From an uncultured Clostridiaceae bacterium (GTDB lineage: Bacteria > Bacillota > Clostridia > Lachnospirales > Lachnospiraceae): DNA of 23,207 nucleotides. Position 1 is the stretch's first letter. Each line of letters opens with the position of its first letter. The DNA lies in the NCBI GenBank assembly GCA_902477765.1, contig CABSIM010000042.1, positions 1 to 23,207 on the forward strand, given 5' to 3'. Below the pieces are notes generated by a model that was given only the letters and a program-made list of their open reading frames with translations, was not told the DNA's origin and searched no databases. Both the position numbers and the translations under genes were made by a program. Below are positions 1 through 7,365 of the stretch, piece by piece.

Positions 1-1232
1 GTCCGCAGCCGGGAGAAATCCTTCTGGATCTCTGTGCGGCTCCCGGCGGGAAAAACACCCACCTAGCCGGAAAAATGAAGGGAAAAGGTCTCCTTGTGAC
101 CAATGAGATCCATCCGGCCAGGGCCAGAATCCTGTCGCAGAATGTGGAACGCATGGGGATTTCCAATGCCGTGGTGCTGAATGAAGCACCGGAAAAACTG
201 GCCCCCCTGTTTCCGGACTTTTTTGACGGAATTCTGGTGGATGCTCCCTGCTCGGGAGAGGGGATGTTCCGGAAGGATCCGGATGCCAGGAAGGAATGGA
301 GTCCCGCTCATGTGGAACTTTGTGCCTCGCGCCAGGACGGGATTCTGGACTGTGCGGCGGCCATGGTAAAACCGGGCGGCAGAATTGTTTATTCCACCTG
401 TACCTTTTCGCCGGAAGAAAATGAGGGCAGTGTGGTCAGATTTCTGAAGCGGCATCCGGAGTTTTCCGTGAAACGTCCGGACTGCATCCGGTGGTTTGAG
501 GAAGGACGGCCGGAATGGGCGGACGGAACTCCGGAGCTGAAAGACACGGTCAGAATATGGCCTCATAAAACAGGAGGGGAAGGGCATTTCATGGCAGTCC
601 TTGCCAGAAGACAGGATCCCCATGGAAAAGACGCCGGAGACATGGAATCCGGAGGGAAAAAACGCGGAGGCAGAAATGAAAAAGGAAAAACGGAACAGCC
701 CGGAATCCGGGAATTCCGGGAATTCTGCAGCAGCACACTGACGGAACAGGGACGGAAAAAGCTGGATGAGCCGGGATACCGGTTCCTGTCGTTCGGAGAA
801 AATCTGTACCGTATTCCGGAGGTCATGCCGGTCATGGACGGTCTCAGGATTCTTCGTCCGGGACTTCATCTGGGAACCGTGAAAAAAGGACGCATGGAGC
901 CGTCCCATGCGCTGGCCCTGTATCTGTCTCCGGAGGATGTGGTCCGGAAGGCTGAAACAGGGAGCGGAGACATGACAGCCAGATACCTGAACGGAGAGAG
1001 TCTTCCGGCACCGGATCCGGCAATGAAAGGGTGGACACTGATTACCACCGGCGGATGGTCTCTGGGCTGGGCCAAGGCATCCGCAGGTGTTCTCAAAAAC
1101 CATTATCCGAAAGGGCTGCGGATTCCGCTGACAAATTCAGGAAAAAGCGAAGCCATGTCTTCCGGCAGCGGAGCCTCAAACTCCAGCAGCTCCCCGGTGA
1201 AGGGGTGTTCGAACCGCAGGAAGACCGAGTGA
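1..1232 (+). CDS. rsmF: RsmF/NOP-family 16S rRNA m5C methyltransferase, 5'-truncated by window
   Basis: Transfers a methyl group from SAM to C5 of a cytosine in rRNA. The reading frame is open from base 3, so the start and the N-terminal RNA-binding part lie outside the window. Visible motifs are the SAM-binding DLCAAPGGK with following TH near the left edge, motif IV VDAPCSGEGMFRKDP and motif VI STCTFSPEENE. The two cysteines (PCS and TCT) are the catalytic pair of the RsmB/NOP family. The C-terminal half, after a charged Gly/Lys-rich linker, looks like the PUA-type RsmF C-terminal domain ending in KNHYPKGLR, where family members usually stop. Here the frame continues about 38 more residues, Ser/Gly-rich and antisense to the conserved end of the convergent pseudouridine synthase gene. 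The tail is probably a by-product of that overlap. Family assignment is firm; the exact target base is not determinable. Confidence 0.93.
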   Translation, partial: PQPGEILLDLCAAPGGKNTHLAGKMKGKGLLVTNEIHPARARILSQNVERMGISNAVVLNEAPEKLAPLFPDFFDGILVDAPCSGEGMFRKDPDARKEWSPAHVELCASRQDGILDCAAAMVKPGGRIVYSTCTFSPEENEGSVVRFLKRHPEFSVKRPDCIRWFEEGRPEWADGTPELKDTVRIWPHKTGGEGHFMAVLARRQDPHGKDAGDMESGGKKRGGRNEKGKTEQPGIREFREFCSSTLTEQGRKKLDEPGYRFLSFGENLYRIPEVMPVMDGLRILRPGLHLGTVKKGRMEPSHALALYLSPEDVVRKAETGSGDMTARYLNGESLPAPDPAMKGWTLITTGGWSLGWAKASAGVLKNHYPKGLRIPLTNSGKSEAMSSGSGASNSSSSPVKGCSNRRKTE

Positions 1233-2032
1233 AGCGCCTGTCTTCTGATGTGGCGGAAATCAGGGCAGTAAAGGAAGTCTCCGGGAATCGGATGACCGAT
1301 ATGATTCATATGGACGCGGATCTGGTGTGTCCGGCCTGTGGAAAGCAGCAGGCGCAGGAATGACAGATCCGCGTCCTTTCTGTATGCCAGTGTGACATAC
1401 CGGGTAACGGCGGATTCCCCGTGTACCGGGTCCACGGTCCGTTCAATGACCGAGCCCTCTTTTCTTCCGATGGGAGCAGAAACGGTCCCGGAAGGGTCTG
1501 TTCTGCCGCAGACAATGGCCGCATATTCCCGGTGCAGGGAATGGGACCCGGCCCGGGAGGAAAGAACAGAGGCGGCGAGCCTGTTTTTGGCCACCAGAAT
1601 CAGTCCGGAGGTATCCCGGTCCAGCCGGCTGACGGCACGGAAGACAAAAGGCTCCGGTTCCGGCTTCTGGCTCATGTACCAGGCAGTCCCGTCTGCCAGG
1701 GTGTTGCCATGGTTTCCCTGGGACGGATGTACGGGTACACCGGCCGGTTTGTTGATTACCATAAGGCAGTCATCTTCATAAAGAATATGCAGATCCATGG
1801 GGACCGGAGTGACAGGAGAAGATTCTCTTGTTTCCGGAAGGCTGACAGATAAAATGTCTCCGCAGCACAGAATATGACTGGCAAAGACCGGCCGGCCGTT
1901 GAGACAGAATGCGCCGGGAATTTTTTTCAGAGACGCCAGAATGCGGCCGGAAAAGCCCTGGCCGCGCAGATACGAGGAAACAGTGGAACCGGCGTCGGAT
2001 TCCCTGATTGTATAATTCATCATGGTATTCAT
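1103..2032 (-). CDS. RluA-family RNA pseudouridine synthase
   Basis: Isomerises uridine to pseudouridine in rRNA or tRNA. From the chosen ATG the protein has 309 residues. A short S4-like N-terminal region (SYLRGQGFSGRIL to CCGDILSV) is followed by the catalytic domain: INKPAGVPVHPS, then RLDRDTSGLILVAKN with the catalytic Asp at about residue 138, then GRTHQIRVHMNHIGHPIPGD and the closing HPFTGELLEFEAPLPEDM. The frame could be opened at TTG 2068, but ATG 2032 lies 8 nt after a good promoter -10, and two more ATGs (2023, 2020) give the usual MNYTI-like family start. No Shine-Dalgarno sequence precedes any of them. The 3' end overlaps the rsmF-like gene by 130 bp. The family has several members with different target sites, and I cannot say which one this is. 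Confidence 0.93.
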   Translation of the reverse strand: MNTMMNYTIRESDAGSTVSSYLRGQGFSGRILASLKKIPGAFCLNGRPVFASHILCCGDILSVSLPETRESSPVTPVPMDLHILYEDDCLMVINKPAGVPVHPSQGNHGNTLADGTAWYMSQKPEPEPFVFRAVSRLDRDTSGLILVAKNRLAASVLSSRAGSHSLHREYAAIVCGRTDPSGTVSAPIGRKEGSVIERTVDPVHGESAVTRYVTLAYRKDADLSFLRLLLSTGRTHQIRVHMNHIGHPIPGDFLYCPDFRHIRRQALHSVFLRFEHPFTGELLEFEAPLPEDMASLFPEFVSGIRSPFG

Positions 2033-2039
2033 GGGTATG

Positions 2040-2068
2040 ATTTTATCATGGATAAAATCCGATGACAA
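2040..2068 (-). promoter_or_regulatory. Promoter of the pseudouridine synthase gene
   Basis: On the minus strand -35 TTGTCA (2068-2063), a 17-bp spacer and -10 TAAAAT (2045-2040). Transcription would begin near 2033-2032, at or one base before the ATG at 2032, so the mRNA is predicted to have almost no leader. Confidence 0.55.
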
Positions 2069-2121
2069 GAAAGAAAAAAAAGCGCATATATTTTAACAAA
2101 CTGCGGACGGAAGTTCTGTAT

Positions 2122-3357
2122 ATGTGGATTTTTTTCAAAGGCAGAAACAACTGCGTGAGGCATCTGGCAGCGTTTCTTATGACAGCAGCATTTCTGGAAG
2201 TCCTGATGCCGGAAACGACGCCTTTTTATATGGCATACGCTTCTGAAAAGCAGGAGGAACCGGCTCTGACGGCCGGTTCGGCGGTGCTGATGGACGGAGA
2301 AACGGGCCGCATTCTTTATGAAAAAGCCGGAAAGGAGATCCGGCCCATGGCAAGCACCACCAAAATCATGACATGCATTCTGGCGCTGGAAAACTGCAGC
2401 CCGGATGAAACAGTGGAAATATCGGAATATGCGGCATCCATGCCGGATGTGCAGCTGAATATCCGTAAAGGGGAAATATACCGGCTGGAAGACCTCCTGT
2501 ATTCCATGATGCTGGAATCCCACAATGATTCGGCGGCCGCCATTGCAGAGCATACCGCAGGTACGGTGGAGGCGTTTGCAGACATGATGAACCAGAAAGC
2601 CAGGGACATCGGATGCACGGACACACATTTCATTACCCCCAACGGACTGGATGCGGCTGTGGAAGAAACCGGAGAGATGCACTCCACGACAGCAGAAGAC
2701 CTGGCAGCCATTCTCCGTTACTGTATTCTGCAGTCGCCGGAAAAGGAGCAGTTTCTGAAGATCACAAGAACACCCTCCCATACCTTCACGGATCTGTCAG
2801 GAAAAAGATCTTTTTCCTGCATCAACCATAATGCGCTGCTGACTTCCATGGAGGGAGCAGTATCCGGAAAAACCGGATTCACCAACGGAGCCGGATACTG
2901 TTATGTAGGCGCCGTTGACAGGGACGGGCGGATGTTTATCGCAGCACTTCTGGGATGCGGATGGCCGCCCCATAAGAATTATAAATGGCAGGATATGCAG
3001 AAGCTGATTTCCTATGGGGAATCTGCCTATTCCTACAGAGAGATAAAGAAACAGGAACTGACCTTTCTTCCGGTTCCCGTGGAAAACGGAATTCTGGACA
3101 GCGCGGAACTGGAGGTGGTCTATCCGGATGACAGCGCTCTCAGAGTCCTGATGAAAGAGGGCGAGGAGGTGAAAGTAATAAAGAAAACGGTCCGGAAACT
3201 GACGGCGCCGGTTCATGAGGGCCAGAATGCAGGCCAGGTGGATTATTACGTGGGCGGTACGAGAATGGCCAGCTACCCGGTCCGCGTAAAACAGAATGTG
3301 GGAGAGTGGAACCTGGAATTTTGCGTAAAAACCCTTTTAAACTGTTTTGCGTTCTGA
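2122..3357 (+). CDS. D-alanyl-D-alanine carboxypeptidase (PBP5/DacF type, serine)
   Basis: Removes the terminal D-Ala from peptidoglycan pentapeptides, limiting cross-linking; acts outside the membrane. All three penicillin-binding motifs are present in the 411-aa form: STTK (Ser78, Lys81), SHN (133-135) and KTG (250-252, in SGKTGFTNGAGYC). An N-terminal hydrophobic segment with a likely cleavage after AYA precedes the catalytic domain. A beta-rich PBP5_C-like domain and a hydrophobic C-terminal segment (WNLEFCVKTLLNCFAF) suited to membrane attachment follow. I chose ATG 2122 because GGACGGAAG lies 8 bp upstream. An in-frame ATG at 2062 adds 20 basic residues but has no ribosome site and may sit inside a promoter. 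The gene is divergent from the pseudouridine synthase. Vegetative versus sporulation-specific role cannot be told apart. Confidence 0.93.
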   Translation: MWIFFKGRNNCVRHLAAFLMTAAFLEVLMPETTPFYMAYASEKQEEPALTAGSAVLMDGETGRILYEKAGKEIRPMASTTKIMTCILALENCSPDETVEISEYAASMPDVQLNIRKGEIYRLEDLLYSMMLESHNDSAAAIAEHTAGTVEAFADMMNQKARDIGCTDTHFITPNGLDAAVEETGEMHSTTAEDLAAILRYCILQSPEKEQFLKITRTPSHTFTDLSGKRSFSCINHNALLTSMEGAVSGKTGFTNGAGYCYVGAVDRDGRMFIAALLGCGWPPHKNYKWQDMQKLISYGESAYSYREIKKQELTFLPVPVENGILDSAELEVVYPDDSALRVLMKEGEEVKVIKKTVRKLTAPVHEGQNAGQVDYYVGGTRMASYPVRVKQNVGEWNLEFCVKTLLNCFAF

Positions 3358-3363
3358 TATAAT
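3355..3363 (+). promoter_or_regulatory. Extended -10 promoter for the HD-domain gene
   Basis: TGATATAAT (TGnTATAAT consensus) is perfect, with no good -35. Its TGA is also the stop codon of the carboxypeptidase gene. Predicted start near 3370, about 60 nt before the next gene. Confidence 0.5.
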
Positions 3364-3428
3364 CAAGAAAGCGAAAGGCGGACCGGCTCAGATCCTGCCC
3401 GGAACACATGAGAATTGGAGGAAATAGG

Positions 3429-4025
3429 ATGAAAACGGCAATGACAAAAGAAGCGGCACTGGATTTACTGAAACAGCACAACAGGGAGCCGTTCCATATT
3501 CTGCACGGACTTACGGTAGGAGCGGTCATGAGGTGGTACGCCGCAGAACTGGGATATGGAGATGAGGCGGATTTCTGGGAGATCTGCGGACTGCTTCATG
3601 ACATTGATTTTGAGGAGTATCCGGAGGAGCACTGTATTGCGGCTCCCGGAATTCTGAAAGATGCGGGACTGGAAGAAGAAGTGATCCATGCGGTGGTAAG
3701 CCATGGATACGGACATCGGGTGGATGTAAAGCCGGAACATGAGATGGAAAAGGTACTGTATGCTGTGGATGAACTGACGGGACTCATCTGGGCAGCGGCC
3801 AAGATGCGTCCGTCCAGAAGCACAAAAGATATGGAGGTTTCCAGTCTGAAGAAGAAATTCAAGGACAAGCGGTTTGCAGCAGGATGCTCCAGAGAAATCA
3901 TTGAAAAAGGAGCAGAACAGCTGGGATGGGATCTTCCGAAACTGATGGAAATGACGATTCAGGCCATGCGTTCCTGTGAAGACGAAGTCAGTGAAGCGAT
4001 GGCGGCAATGGGAGAAGAAGCGTAA
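3429..4025 (+). CDS. HD-domain metal-dependent hydrolase
   Basis: Protein of 198 residues with an HD-superfamily fold, likely a phosphohydrolase. The HD motif is in GLLHDIDFEEYPEEH (His57-Asp58), with further candidate metal ligands in VSHGYGH (HAVVSHGYGHRVD) and in AVDELTG. The substrate is unknown; HD proteins of this size include nucleotidases and (p)ppGpp- or nucleic-acid-linked enzymes. The start at 3429 follows GGAGG with 8 bp spacing; the upstream in-frame ATG at 3408 lacks a site. The gene has its own extended -10 promoter and is followed 18 bp later by the CorA-like gene, so the two are probably co-transcribed. Confidence 0.8.
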   Translation: MKTAMTKEAALDLLKQHNREPFHILHGLTVGAVMRWYAAELGYGDEADFWEICGLLHDIDFEEYPEEHCIAAPGILKDAGLEEEVIHAVVSHGYGHRVDVKPEHEMEKVLYAVDELTGLIWAAAKMRPSRSTKDMEVSSLKKKFKDKRFAAGCSREIIEKGAEQLGWDLPKLMEMTIQAMRSCEDEVSEAMAAMGEEA

Positions 4026-4043
4026 GGAGGCGCAGCAGCTGGA

Positions 4044-4958
4044 ATGAAGTACCGTCTGGGTGAGACAATAACGGAAGCGGACGGGGAAAACGACAGGGCA
4101 GAGGACACGGAGATCCTTGTGGTATCCCTGGAAGATTTCCGGAATATGGGAAACGGACTTTCCCATCATCATCTTCTGATGCGGTATATGGAAAATCCGG
4201 TGTACTGCAAGGCAGAAGTGTTCGGAACCTGTATTCTGGGAACATTTTCAATTCCAAAGAGAAAAGAACTGTGGAGAGAGCGGCTGACTTTCGGATATTA
4301 TATGGAAAAACAGCGCCTGATTTTTGTGGATGACAGCGGATATGTAAACAGTCAGATTCACCGGATAAAGGAAATGCGGTACGGAAAGGCGGCAGGGGCC
4401 GCGGACTTTTTTGCTGTTTTTCTGGATGCCCTGATCCGGGATGACTCGCTCTATCTGCAGAATTATGAACAGTGCCTGTCAGAAATGGAAGAAAAGCTGC
4501 TGGAGGGAATTCCCAGAGATCTGTATGCGTCAATTTTAAAATGCAGGAAAGAGATCATGGTCCTTCATGCATATTATGATCAGCTGACGGATCTGGCTGA
4601 AGTGCTGGAAGCCAATACGAACCAGCTGCTGACCCAGGAACAGTGCCGCGCGTTCAGAAATTTTGCCAGACGGTCCGGGAGGCTGCATGACCAGACGGAA
4701 AATCTCCGGGAATATATCCTTCAGATCCGTGAACTGTATCAGACGCAGCTGGATCTGGTGCAGAACCGCACCATGAATCTTCTGACCGTGATTACAGCGG
4801 TTTTCATGCCGCTGTCTCTGCTGGCCGGATGGTACGGGATGAATTTTGCAGGGATGCCGGAGCTGGAATGGAAATACGGATATCCTGCAGTGGCTGCAGC
4901 CGGCGCTCTGATTGTGGCTGTGGAAATCTGGCTCATAAGAAAAAAACATCTGTTTTAA
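4044..4958 (+). CDS. corA: CorA-family divalent cation transporter
   Basis: Membrane channel of the CorA/MIT family, classically for Mg2+ and sometimes Co2+, Ni2+ or Zn2+. The 304-aa protein has the typical order: a soluble alpha/beta N-terminal domain, a long helical stalk (about 150-240), then two C-terminal membrane helices. The signature YGMNF (Gly265-Met266-Asn267) closes the first helix (LLTVITAVFMPLSLLAGW), and the second is AVAAAGALIVAVEIWLI, followed by a basic cytoplasmic tail (RKKHLF). AAGGAGG lies 13 bp upstream of the ATG, slightly far. The gene ends at a strong hairpin. Cation specificity is not visible in the sequence. A similar pairing with a small HD protein may occur elsewhere, but I cannot confirm that here. 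Confidence 0.9.
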   Translation: MKYRLGETITEADGENDRAEDTEILVVSLEDFRNMGNGLSHHHLLMRYMENPVYCKAEVFGTCILGTFSIPKRKELWRERLTFGYYMEKQRLIFVDDSGYVNSQIHRIKEMRYGKAAGAADFFAVFLDALIRDDSLYLQNYEQCLSEMEEKLLEGIPRDLYASILKCRKEIMVLHAYYDQLTDLAEVLEANTNQLLTQEQCRAFRNFARRSGRLHDQTENLREYILQIRELYQTQLDLVQNRTMNLLTVITAVFMPLSLLAGWYGMNFAGMPELEWKYGYPAVAAAGALIVAVEIWLIRKKHLF

Positions 4959-4960
4959 CA

Positions 4961-4996
4961 AAAAAGGAGAGGGCAGACATGCACTCTCCTTTTGTC
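4961..4996. terminator. Bidirectional intrinsic terminator
   Basis: Perfect 10-bp inverted repeat AAAAGGAGAG (4962-4971) and CTCTCCTTTT (4984-4993) with a 12-nt loop, between convergent genes. The minus-strand reading has the better U-run (six T, then GTT), so it serves the leftward apbE unit as well as the corA unit. Confidence 0.85.
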
Positions 4997-5045
4997 TGGT
5001 TCCGGTCATGAAATCCGGAATATGTCCGGAAACCGCAGATCCCTT

Positions 5046-5414
5046 TCAGCGGCTCCCGGAGCGGATCTGAACAATCATCCGGTTGGGAAGACAGACGATC
5101 ACTTCGCCGTCATGGCTGATTTTTCCCTGATGAATACAGACTTTGTCAGGACATGTGGCTTCGGTGACCCAGATTTCACCATCCCGGATCACCAGGTGAT
5201 TGCTGCCTCCGTCAGGACTTTCCACGGTAAATTCCTGGTCAGAATGCAGATCCAGGGAAGCAACGGTCTGACCGTCCACGGAAACTTCCGCAATGGCGGC
5301 CGGTTCCTGATGAAGAAAGCGGGTAATGAGAAACAAAATGGCAGCGGCGGCCAGTATGCTGCAGGCCAGGATCAGATCCCGCTTTTTTTTGCCTTTTTCT
5401 GCTGTGTCTGTCAT
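5046..5414 (-). CDS. NusG domain II-containing membrane-anchored protein
   Basis: A 122-aa protein with a basic cytoplasmic start (KGKKKRD), one membrane helix (LILACSILAAAAILFLITRFL) and an extracytoplasmic beta domain of the NusG-II type. The CPDKVCIHQGKIS stretch, with two cysteines and a histidine, and VCLPNRMIVQI are typical of this family. It is not the transcription factor NusG. Such proteins commonly neighbour ApbE and Gx-transporter genes in Firmicutes. The ATG at 5414 has GGGAGG just upstream; the in-frame TTG at 5426 would overlap that ribosome site. It follows apbE by 62 bp on the same strand, so one operon is likely. A redox or flavin-related role is inferred from context only. 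Confidence 0.85.
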   Translation of the reverse strand: MTDTAEKGKKKRDLILACSILAAAAILFLITRFLHQEPAAIAEVSVDGQTVASLDLHSDQEFTVESPDGGSNHLVIRDGEIWVTEATCPDKVCIHQGKISHDGEVIVCLPNRMIVQIRSGSR

Positions 5415-5476
5415 GGTACCTCCCAAATATACGGCGGATCTGCTGCGTGATAAAAACAGGAGAACCGGCGGCTGTT

Positions 5477-6511
5477 TTAACCGGCACTGCCTTTCAGAAG
5501 AAATTCTTCTGCTCCGCTGGAATAATGGACTTCATAATCATCCGTGATGAAAATTCCCCAGACATGTTCCATGGAATCCAGAAGCGCGATGCCGTCCTCC
5601 AGTCCCAGGGCAAAACAGGTGGTGGAAAGACCGTCGCCGTCCACGGAATCTTCGGACAGAATGGTGACGCTGATGAGTCCGTTGTCATAAGGATACCCGG
5701 TGGCAGGGTTCAGAAGATGGTGGTAGTTGACGCCGTCCTGGATAAAATAACGTTCATAGACACCGGAAGCCACCACAGACATGTCATGGATGGCCAGGGT
5801 TTCAAAGGTTTCACTGCGGTCGGCAAAAGGTTTCTGAAGACCGATATGAAACGCAGTTCCGTCTGGCCGCTCTCCGATACAGAGCACATTGCCGCCCAGA
5901 TTGATGATGGCGCTTTCCACACCGGAGTCCAGGAGATAATCCCGGATTCTGTCTGCAATATAGCCTTTGGCAATGCCGCCCAGGTCAATGGTGGTATCAG
6001 GAGAAAGAAAAGTCAGGGTATTTCCCTCCAGACGGAGATTCCGGTATCCCACCCGGGAAGCAGCTTCCTGTATCCGTTCTGCATCGGGGACCACAGGATT
6101 CTCTCCGGTAAAATCCCACAGAGAAGTCAGCGGTTCCACGGTAATGTCAAAAGCTCCTTCAGACAGTTCACAGTATTCCAGCCCCTTTTTCAGAAGGGCG
6201 GCGGTATCGTCAGAGAGCGTAAAAGTCTGCTGGTCAGGGGCGCGGTGATTCAGCCTGTAAATCTCACTGGTTTCGATGGTAGTGCTGAAAAGATTTTCAT
6301 AGTCTTTACAAATGGTCATGCATTGGTCTAAGATAGAGGTGTCGTCGGTATCATAAAGACTGATGGTGACAAAGGTATTCAGCAGGAAATCCGAGCGGCT
6401 GACAGGCTGGTTCTGTCCGGAAAATTCCTGACCTAACTTCTGACAGCCGGTAATGGAGAAAACCGGGATCAGAAGACATGCAGCCGCAAGACAGAATATT
6501 TTTTTTATCAT
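5477..6511 (-). CDS. apbE: FAD:protein FMN transferase, lipoprotein
   Basis: Transfers FMN from FAD to a Thr or Ser of extracytoplasmic target proteins, using Mg2+. The 344-aa protein begins with a lipoprotein signal (MIKKIFCLAAACLLIPVFS, then ITGC; lipid Cys23). The ApbE core shows NTFVTISLYDTDD, TIDLGGIAKGYIADRIRDYL, AIINLGGNVLCIG, YHHLLNPATGYPYDNG and VDGDGLSTTCFALG, all characteristic. No target with an FMN-binding domain is encoded in the window. The start ATG 6511 has a weak ribosome site. The gene has a strong promoter (TTGACT, 17 bp, TAGAAT) and the NusG-II gene follows it. Assignment is secure. Confidence 0.95.
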   Translation of the reverse strand: MIKKIFCLAAACLLIPVFSITGCQKLGQEFSGQNQPVSRSDFLLNTFVTISLYDTDDTSILDQCMTICKDYENLFSTTIETSEIYRLNHRAPDQQTFTLSDDTAALLKKGLEYCELSEGAFDITVEPLTSLWDFTGENPVVPDAERIQEAASRVGYRNLRLEGNTLTFLSPDTTIDLGGIAKGYIADRIRDYLLDSGVESAIINLGGNVLCIGERPDGTAFHIGLQKPFADRSETFETLAIHDMSVVASGVYERYFIQDGVNYHHLLNPATGYPYDNGLISVTILSEDSVDGDGLSTTCFALGLEDGIALLDSMEHVWGIFITDDYEVHYSSGAEEFLLKGSAG

Positions 6512-6559
6512 AATATACCATGCTTTCTTTGATTCTCGCCGGGAAACGGCGTATGTATC

Positions 6560-6588
6560 ATTCTAGCAAAGGGAACAGCGAAAGTCAA
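6560..6588 (-). promoter_or_regulatory. Promoter of the apbE - NusG-II operon
   Basis: Minus strand: -35 TTGACT (6588-6583), 17-bp spacer, extended -10 TGC-TAGAAT (6565-6560). One of the best promoter matches in the window. For the divergent gene a weak TTGATT (6529-6534) with TATGTA at 17 bp is the only candidate. Confidence 0.7.
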
Positions 6589-6604
6589 GAAAGGCGGAAA
6601 CAGG

Positions 6605-7246
6605 ATGGGGGCAGAGACCCCGGGGACGGATATGGAAAACAGAGAAGAAAACAGAGAAGAAAACAGAGAAGAAAACAGAGAAGAAAACAAGCTGAATACG
6701 GAAAAAAAACGGGCGGAAACGGGAGAATGGCGGAAGAGAAAGAGGCAGACCGGGGCAGTGGCGGAATATGGAGTGCTGATTGCACTGGCCATGGTGCTGG
6801 GATTTGTGGACTCGATGATTCCTGTACCGGTACCGGTTCCCGGAATCAAGCTGGGACTGGCGAATCTGGTAACGGTGGCCGGACTGTATCTGGTGGGAAT
6901 TCCCGGCACGGTCTGCGTGACGGTTCTGCGCGTGATCCTGACGGGAATCACGTTCGGGAATGTGTTCAGCATGGCATACAGCCTTTCGGGAAGTTTCCTG
7001 AGCCTGCTGGTGATGGCGGCAGCCAGAAAGGGAAGATGGTTCAGTCAGACCGGCATCAGTATTCTGGGAGGGGTCTTCCATAACATCGGACAGCTGACCT
7101 TTGCGGCGGTGATCGTCCGTACGGCAGGGGTTTATGTATACCTGCCGGCGCTTCTGGCGGCCGGATGCGCAGCCGGGGCGGCTATTGGCATTTTAGGCGG
7201 AATTCTGACGGAACGTCTGGAAAATTTCGCAAAAAACCTGGAGTAA
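6605..7246 (+). CDS. Gx transporter family membrane protein (heptaprenyl diphosphate synthase component I-like)
   Basis: The integral membrane part runs from about residue 52 (VLIALAMVLGFVDSMIPVPVPVPGIKLGLANLVT) through TVCVTVLRVILTGITFGNVFSM and GGVFHNIGQLTFAAVIV. Its Gly-rich helices and the P-x-P-G-x-K-L-G-L-A-N motif are typical of the family annotated as Gx transporter or heptaprenyl diphosphate synthase component I. It resembles the substrate-binding subunits of ECF transporters; the cargo is unknown. It stands divergent from apbE and NusG-II, its usual partners. The 213-aa form has an odd hydrophilic N-terminus with (ENRE)n repeats encoded by a 12-bp tandem repeat. ATG 6605 is preceded by AGGCGG; ATG 6632 (residue 10) is an alternative. 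No clear promoter was found. Confidence 0.85.
   Translation: MGAETPGTDMENREENREENREENREENKLNTEKKRAETGEWRKRKRQTGAVAEYGVLIALAMVLGFVDSMIPVPVPVPGIKLGLANLVTVAGLYLVGIPGTVCVTVLRVILTGITFGNVFSMAYSLSGSFLSLLVMAAARKGRWFSQTGISILGGVFHNIGQLTFAAVIVRTAGVYVYLPALLAAGCAAGAAIGILGGILTERLENFAKNLE
6635..6689 (+). repeat. In-frame 12-bp tandem repeat
   Basis: Four perfect copies of GAAAACAGAGAA (6635-6682) plus seven bases of a fifth. Each copy encodes Glu-Asn-Arg-Glu in the N-terminal tail of the Gx-transporter protein, so gain or loss of copies keeps the frame. Confidence 0.95.
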
Positions 7247-7250
7247 ACGA

Positions 7251-7279
7251 TTGTATTGTCCGGATATTTTTATTATAAT
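7251..7279 (+). promoter_or_regulatory. Promoter of galT
   Basis: -35 TTGTAT (7251-7256), exactly 17 bp, -10 TATAAT (7274-7279). It gives an ~80-nt leader with a short CCGG-closed hairpin (about 7299-7323) before the ribosome site. No known riboswitch was recognised. Confidence 0.7.
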
Positions 7280-7365
7280 AACAGGGAGTTACGGGATCGT
7301 TTCCGGGGCGGAAAGCGCCGGAAGAATGCGGTATCGTGAATGAAAAAGCAGTGGGAGGAACCGTC

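Noticed and set aside
63..1103. 346-aa minus-strand open frame opposite the methyltransferase
   Set aside because: It mirrors a gene with clear SAM and catalytic motifs. Its translation is rich in Phe, Ser, Arg and His as expected for an antisense shadow, and it has no recognisable domain.
5447..6331. 294-aa plus-strand frame opposite apbE
   Set aside because: Antisense to conserved ApbE motifs; no domain recognised.
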